Below, piece by piece: positions 4,822 through 5,239 of a DNA stretch of 5,239 nucleotides. The notes beneath the pieces were generated by a model. That model was not told the DNA's origin. It searched no databases and saw nothing but the letters and a program-made list of their open reading frames with translations. The number at the start of each line of letters is the position of its first letter. Within the stretch, counting starts at the first letter, position 1. The position numbers and the translations under genes were made by a program. The stretch is from Thermoprotei archaeon (GTDB taxonomy: Archaea > Thermoproteota > Methanomethylicia > Nezhaarchaeales > WYZ-LMO8): positions 1 through 5,239 of the forward strand of contig QMSF01000085.1 of NCBI GenBank assembly GCA_003649565.1, in the 5' to 3' direction.

Positions 4822-5239
4822 CTAATCGAAATCTAGCTCTATTATTGCTCCTACACCTATTCTTATGTAGTTCTCGCCAAACTCCTCTTCAAATAACATT
4901 TTCGCTAAATCACCTGTACAATGGCATGGTGCTACAACTTCAACTCCAAGATCTTTAAGTTGGCTTATGATGCTTAGAACCTCATTTTCGCTATAGCCCA
5001 TTAAGTGGAAGCCTCCCAAAACCATGTAGACTTTTTCGGCAATTTCCTTAGCCCTCTTGACGAGGCTCACTATACCTGGATGAGCGCATCCAGTTATGAC
5101 TATCGCACCCTTAGGTGTATTGATTATTAGTGATTGCTCTTTAATCCAAAAGCCCATTTCTCCGGTTACTGCTATGCCTTCTCTAATCTTCATTGGTTTA
5201 GAAACTTCAATCACCGTGCAACCATGACTTTCCACGCTT
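4822..5239 (-). CDS. MBL-fold metallohydrolase, COG1237/MJ0301 family (N-terminus off window)
   Basis: Only the C-terminal ~138 residues are present; the frame remains open through the right edge, and the GTG at 5235 is internal. Counting from that codon, the visible landmarks are 'TGEMGFWIKEQSLIINT' (24-40), 'GAIVITGCAHPGIVSLV' (43-59) with the metal-ligand His of GC-x-H-PG, 'YMVLGGFHLMGYSENE' (70-85), and 'VVAPCHCTGDLAKMLF' (100-115). Those features and the final 'YIRIGVGAIIEL' are diagnostic of COG1237. The main HxHxDH metal site would lie in the missing half. Databases often name this family 7,8-dihydropterin-6-methyl-4-(ribofuranosyl)aminobenzene-phosphate synthase, after MJ0301 of methanopterin biosynthesis, but that function is not secure for all members. 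It is cytoplasmic. It is 94 bases upstream of the RHH-like gene on the same strand, with no terminator-like T-run between, so cotranscription is possible. Confidence 0.87.
   Translation of the reverse strand, partial: SVESHGCTVIEVSKPMKIREGIAVTGEMGFWIKEQSLIINTPKGAIVITGCAHPGIVSLVKRAKEIAEKVYMVLGGFHLMGYSENEVLSIISQLKDLGVEVVAPCHCTGDLAKMLFEEEFGENYIRIGVGAIIELDFD

Noticed and set aside
4761..4958. Plus-strand GTG frame with AGGTGA overlapping its start, and a Leu-rich product
   Set aside because: More than half lies antisense to the well-supported MBL gene, the product has no recognisable pattern, and AGGTGA here is the arm of an inverted repeat.

Overview
This window looks like a piece of an archaeal chromosome, most probably from a thermophilic or uncultivated member of the Thermoproteota/TACK group; that placement is an inference. 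The evidence is archaeal TATA boxes upstream of two genes, GGAG or GGTG-type ribosome binding sites, tightly packed short genes, AGG/AGA/ATA-rich codon use, and families that are typical of archaea: a DUF5305-type membrane protein, an archaeal winged-helix regulator, an AF_0612-type retropepsin-like protease and a COG1237 MBL-fold protein. There are no rRNA, tRNA, CRISPR or insertion-sequence features, and no gene-free stretch longer than 100 bases.

Left half, plus strand. The window opens inside a secreted or membrane-anchored DUF5305-like protein (1-1023) whose start lies just off the left edge. A 113-base gap carries a TATA box surrounded by TACGTA-type repeats and leads into a winged-helix regulator with an unusual C-terminal domain (1137-1808). 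Its 3' end holds three alternating CACTTT/AAAGTG arms spaced exactly 10 bases apart. A second TATA box then drives pyruvate kinase (pyk, 1884-3278). A class I SAM-dependent methyltransferase (3288-3953) follows after only 9 bases and is probably cotranscribed with pyk.

Right half, minus strand, convergent with the left half and separated from it by one base. Read in the direction of transcription: a truncated MBL-fold metallohydrolase of the COG1237/MJ0301 family (5239-4822), a 94-base intergenic region dense in inverted repeats, a small protein with an RHH/VapB-like N-terminus and a DUF5678-like C-terminus (4727-4341), and an aspartic protease of the retropepsin type (4377-3955) that overlaps it by 37 bases. 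A perfect 16-base palindrome lies inside that overlap.

The central metabolic gene is ordinary: pyk makes pyruvate and ATP from phosphoenolpyruvate. The accessory part most worth attention is the overlapping RHH-DUF5678/retropepsin pair. It has the architecture of a self-regulated two-gene module (small DNA-binding-like partner first, enzyme second, operator-like repeats upstream), but its biological role cannot be read from the sequence.
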